A stretch of 64,000 nucleotides of DNA from Neurospora intermedia. Its lineage: Eukaryota; Ascomycota; Sordariomycetes; Sordariales; Sordariaceae. Shown piece after piece: positions 60,201 to 64,000 of the stretch; position 1 is the first letter of the stretch, and each line of letters starts with the position of its first letter. The notes beneath the pieces are model-generated. The model saw only the letters and a program-made list of their open reading frames with translations, was not told the origin of the DNA and did no database searches. The stretch is from the NCBI GenBank assembly GCA_037102815.1, contig BTPP01000006.1:558001-622000 (forward strand), read 5' to 3'. Position numbers and translations under genes: made by a program.

Positions 60201-62419
60201 TAATTAGTAAAAGGGTTCCATTTAAATAATTAATAATATATAAAGAAGTTTTCTAACTATTTAAAATATTATTTATTCGAATACCGATTTTAACCAAGTG
60301 GGACCCCGAATATCCGACCTTCCTTAAGACCGATTATAACAATTTTACACTTAGGGGCTACCTTACTTAGGAGGTAGACGGCTAATAGTATATAATAGTA
60401 TTCTATTCGAGGAAGTTAAAGTTAGCCGAATATAATTACCTTATTTATAATAAAGAGATATTAGCGATTATTAATTACCTATAAGAGTAGTAAGCCGAAC
60501 TCTATAGTTGTAATATCTTTACTATCCTAATTAATTACCGGAATTTAGAATACTTTATAACCCGGTAGTATCTATTCGAACGGTAAGTCCATTAGGTTAA
60601 GTACTTCTCTAGGTTCTCCTTTAAATTCTAATACTAATTGGGTAAGGAAGTAATAGTATTAAATATATTGTTTTAGAGAGATTAAGATTGCTTTATTAAA
60701 GACGATAAGGAAGTTCGAGACCTCTAATTTATTCCCGAGTCCGTCTTATACAATTATATCCGTATCTTAGCAATAAGCCTCTAGGGCTCTCGAATAGCCT
60801 GAGGGAAGGGTATAAAAGTCTTTAAAAATCCGGATTTGCAATAGCTTTAGGACGCTACGGTAGGAAAGGACGTTATATATTAATAAATTCTAAAAGTAAT
60901 AAAGAATAATATAAGAGACTTACTTCCCTCCTTTAAGCTTAAAATTTAAATTACCAACTATTTTATTAACGTTTATAAGCGTTTAAAATATTAAGAGAGG
61001 CTTTAAATCCCCGGGTACTTAGTAACTACCAAAGTAGAAGCCGCGAAATTATCCGACTCCGATTGAGAATTTAATACCTTCTATATCTATATTATTTAAA
61101 TTACGTACGACTTTCAAATATTCGGATACTCCGGTAGAAAGGGCACTATTATAGCCCTAGTCCATTATTTCTACTAACTACTACTCGGAATTTATATAAA
61201 GTAGTTCCTATACAATTATTATATATATAGTTCTATTAAATATTAGAGAGCTTAGAGGAAGGGGTTATTCCAATTAATACCGGTACTAGATTAATTCTTC
61301 CGAAAAATCCAAATAGACTTTATTATAAACTTCCTATTAATTAGAGGGAATATTTACCTATTCGTTATTAAGGACCGCTTTAGTAAGAACATTATATTAA
61401 AATTAATACTATTAATAAACGCTAAGGTTTATACCGAGAAGTTTATAAACTACTTTATAAAGTATTATAGGTAATTATAGTCTATAATTAATAACCGGGG
61501 CTCTAATTAAACCGGACGGTTCTAGAGTAAATTCTACGAACTATTTAGGATTAAATAGCTTCTTAGTACCGTTTACTACCCTTAGACTAATAGTAGCCCA
61601 GAACGGATAAATTAAGAGGTGTAAGCCTTCTTAAAAGTATATATTAATTAAATATAAGACGATTAATATAAGTAGTACCCGCTAGTATAATTAGTAATTA
61701 ATAGCCGTATTAATACTTTAATCGGTATATCCCCCTTCTTTACTATCTACAAATTTAATTTAGAATTGGTAGTCCTAATAATCCTTAAGGCTATTAGAGA
61801 TTCTAGAACCCCGGCCAACGTCCGGGCCCGGCAATTCGTCGAGAAGCTACTATAAATTATAGATTTATATTAAATTATAATAGTTATAGCGGTTTAAGAA
61901 TAAGAGAAATTCGCTAACCGTACCTATTAATTAGCGGAGAGGTTTTAGGTAGGTAATAAAGTATAGCTTAATTTTAAGAACTATACTTTATTAAAACCTA
62001 AGAAGAAGTTAGACTAATTATATATTAAATATACTATTTCGAAGGTACTTTTACCGCTAATTATAGAATTCTTTAGGCTCCTAAATAATATTTATAATAT
62101 CTTTTATATCAATCTCCTCTAACGGACTACTAAAAACCCCTTACCCGGCTAAATCTTCGCCGATAAATAACCGCCGCCGGTAATTGTAAACGGAGAAAAG
62201 GAATATTATATAGAGGAGATCCTATATATTAGAGGAACCCCGAATAATAGAATAGCGCTAGTAAAATAGAAAGGCTATTATAAGCCTTTATAGTACCTAT
62301 TCAAAGACTTTTAGAATACTAAAGCGTTCGAACTCTTTGAGAGATAGTATAGGGATATTCGAATTAATAATAGACTTATAGATTAATTTACGAAAGAGAA
62401 AATATTAAGGAAAATATTA

Positions 62420-64000
62420 ATAGAGTAAAAAAAGTAAGTAAAATTAATACCCGGAGGTAAAAAGTACGGCCGCTTACTTAAAACGCCGCTACCGATAATC
62501 TACTATATTTAAAAGTCTCTAATACCTAACGCCGCCCTAATACCTAACCCGACTACTATATTTAAGGATAATAATACTATAATAGTACTACTATAGGGAA
62601 CCTATAGTCTTTTTTTCTTCTTTGGAAGAGACTCTACCTCCTCTACTACGTCCGAGAATTGAATTACCTTCTTCAACCGCCGCTTCTCCTCCAGAATATC
62701 CCCCTCCTATTATACTATTTCCGTTAACTCCGCTAAATCCTCCTCTAATACCCGAATATCTACTATCCCCTCCCCTAATTCTACTTCCTTTTCCTCTAAT
62801 TCCCTAGCGCCTACTACTATCTCCTTACTAAATAATAAATTTAAATAAATATATAATTCCTTTTCCCCCAGTAATACTCTATCCCCCTCTATTATTCTAC
62901 GCTATTCCTCTAACTTCTCTATTCGACTCTCTAATTCTATAACCAATTCGTTAAAAATAGTACCTACTACCCCGGCCGCTACTCCCTCCTAAAAGGTCTA
63001 AACTATTCTAAATATCCGGGTATTAATCCCAATAATAAAGGTATTTAAGTAAGTAGCGGCCGTAATAATAATATATTTAGTATTCTAGGTAAATACTATA
63101 GTAATATTTACTAAAACTTCTAGCCTAACGAATAACGAAGATTATAAAACTATTAAACTACCTTAATCCGTACGAAGAGCCTAATAATTCTCTTTTAGAA
63201 CCTCTAATTTTTCGAATACTTCGACCGAAATTAGGGTTAAGAACGAAGGAGCGTCCGGAATTATAATTAGAAATACTACAGTAGTAAAAAGGGGGGTTAG
63301 TAATACTTCGTTAATAGGGTAATTAAATATAAGGTAGGTAATATTACTAAAATTCGAATTAGTAATTAAATTAGAACGAAGGGATTTAAAAATACTTATA
63401 GAATAATATAGCCCTCGGCCGCTAATTAATTAAAATTACGGACTGTAACTACTATATACCGGAAGGATTAGTAAAACGGAATTTTACCGTTTGGGTAGCC
63501 TTCTTCTAATTAAGAGGAGTACTATTCCTAAACAGTAGAGGGTTACTGCCGGTAGGTAGCAGAATTCTTAAAGCGTATATAAAGTATATAATAATCCTTA
63601 CCTTCGTCGGGCATATAAGAGCCGTAGTCCCCTAACGCTATATACCGAGAATATTAAATAATTATAGTACCTTCGATAGGGACCTTAGTAAATTTGTAGA
63701 AGCCGCCGCTACCGCCGCCACTGCTAGGGGTCTAGGGTACCGGAGAGACCGGTGCGGTAGGACCGAGAGTAGGCTTAATAATAGGAGCCGTAGTAAGCGT
63801 TGGAGTAATAGTAAAAGTAAGTACCGGCGTAGGAGTAAGAGCGGGTATAAGCGTAGGGGCGGGTTCGGGCGCGAGGGCGGGTATAGGTATAAGAATAGTT
63901 ATAGCCGGGTAATAACGAATTAGAGTAGTAGGCCGGAGCTTAAAAGGATCTTTATTAAAACGGGTACTATAATTGAAGGTTAGTAACGGCTATTTAAAAA
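62420..64000 (-). other. Gypsy-2 post-pol segment, possible antisense gene
   Basis: At least 1.6 kb after the chromodomain-like block. Read on the minus strand from 64000 leftward it gives a proline-rich part (about 63930-63740), then a Gly/Ser-rich joint and a mixed region, and finally a Glu/Lys/Leu-rich stretch of coiled-coil type (about 62960-62640). The plus frame is also fairly open (62622-62807) but is mainly Ser/Pro/Ile/Leu. Gypsy-1 has a comparable segment at 4000-5710. No known domain was recognised; the strand call is an inference. Confidence 0.45.

Larger units (their letters stand above)
56935..64000 (+). mobile_element. Gypsy-2: Ty3/gypsy chromovirus-like element, 5' LTR to post-pol
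   Basis: Fossil element running off the window. In order on +: 5' LTR (56935 to about 57214), leader, gag (about 57350-58560) with a degenerate zinc knuckle (about 58465-58510), protease region, reverse transcriptase (about 59390-60170; FGPLYN and VYIDDVLIF at about 59875-59905), RNase H (about 60290-60560), integrase zinc region (about 61160-61250) and core (about 61310-61750), chromodomain-like block (about 62190-62340; ALVK.KGYYKPL). It has the same plan as Gypsy-1 and is broken dozens of times. The left flank GGTAG (56930-56934) is the presumed 5-bp duplication; its partner is outside. Confidence 0.9.

Noticed and set aside
1-64000. CRISPR array, rRNA, tRNA genes or a secondary-metabolite or effector gene
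   Set aside because: No regularly spaced repeats, no tRNA cloverleaf noticed, no rRNA-like stretch and no intact coding gene; the only candidate host DNA is 54721-54930.

Overview
The window is a gene-poor, repeat-on-repeat block of a filamentous ascomycete genome (Pezizomycotina type). No intact host gene, rRNA, tRNA or CRISPR was found. Almost all of it is transposon sequence mutated by what looks like RIP (repeat-induced point mutation): CpA and TpG are strongly depleted, TpA is enriched, CpG is still common, and in-frame TAA/TAG stops stand where CAA, CAG or TGG are expected. Most open frames are fragments or shadows, so the annotation rests on element structure (terminal repeats, target-site duplications, conserved motifs). 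The species cannot be named from the sequence.

Layout. 1-5980: 3' part of a Ty3/gypsy chromovirus-like element on + (Gypsy-1), carrying a 5'-truncated LINE at 2292-2986. 5986-16748: a minus-strand Tad/I-like LINE (L1) hit by a 779-bp MITE, a 3.4-kb MULE DNA transposon, and a second LINE (L2) that itself carries a 412-bp LINE fragment (L3). 16749-17094: unassigned LTR-like piece. 17095-35117: three LINE copies nested inside one another (L4 on +; L5 on - inside L4; full-length L6 on - inside L5). 35118-40430: minus-strand Copia element (Copia-3). 40436-40736: unassigned, lightly mutated DNA. 40737-42263: 5' part of a LINE. 42264-42683: LTR and leader of a gypsy element of the Gypsy-2 family. 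42684-54720: minus-strand Copia-2, split by Copia-1 (43184-52063, + strand, both LTRs and a 5-bp duplication). Copia-1 contains a gag-only LTR element (46856-49093) and a 624-bp MITE (50485-51108). 54721-54930: the only stretch that looks like single-copy DNA. 54931-56934: minus-strand LINE (L8), interrupted by Gypsy-2 (56935 to beyond the window end).

How the parts relate. The nesting gives a relative order: Copia-2 before Copia-1 before the gag-only element and MITE; L1 before the MULE, its MITE and L2, and L2 before L3; L4 before L5 before L6. Five LINE insertions have target-site duplications of 14 bp (one 14-15), and all begin TA when read with the LINE, next to a TAA-type tail. The 779-bp MITE is a deletion derivative of the MULE beside it, and both make 8-bp duplications. 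Across families the outer 100-300 bp of elements (LTRs, TIRs, LINE ends) and the short elements are much less RIP-mutated than the interiors.

Most worth a second look: the MULE/MITE pair with inverted terminal iterons, the low-RIP MITE in Copia-1, the uniform LINE duplications, the gag-only LTR element, and a possible antisense gene downstream of pol in both gypsy elements.
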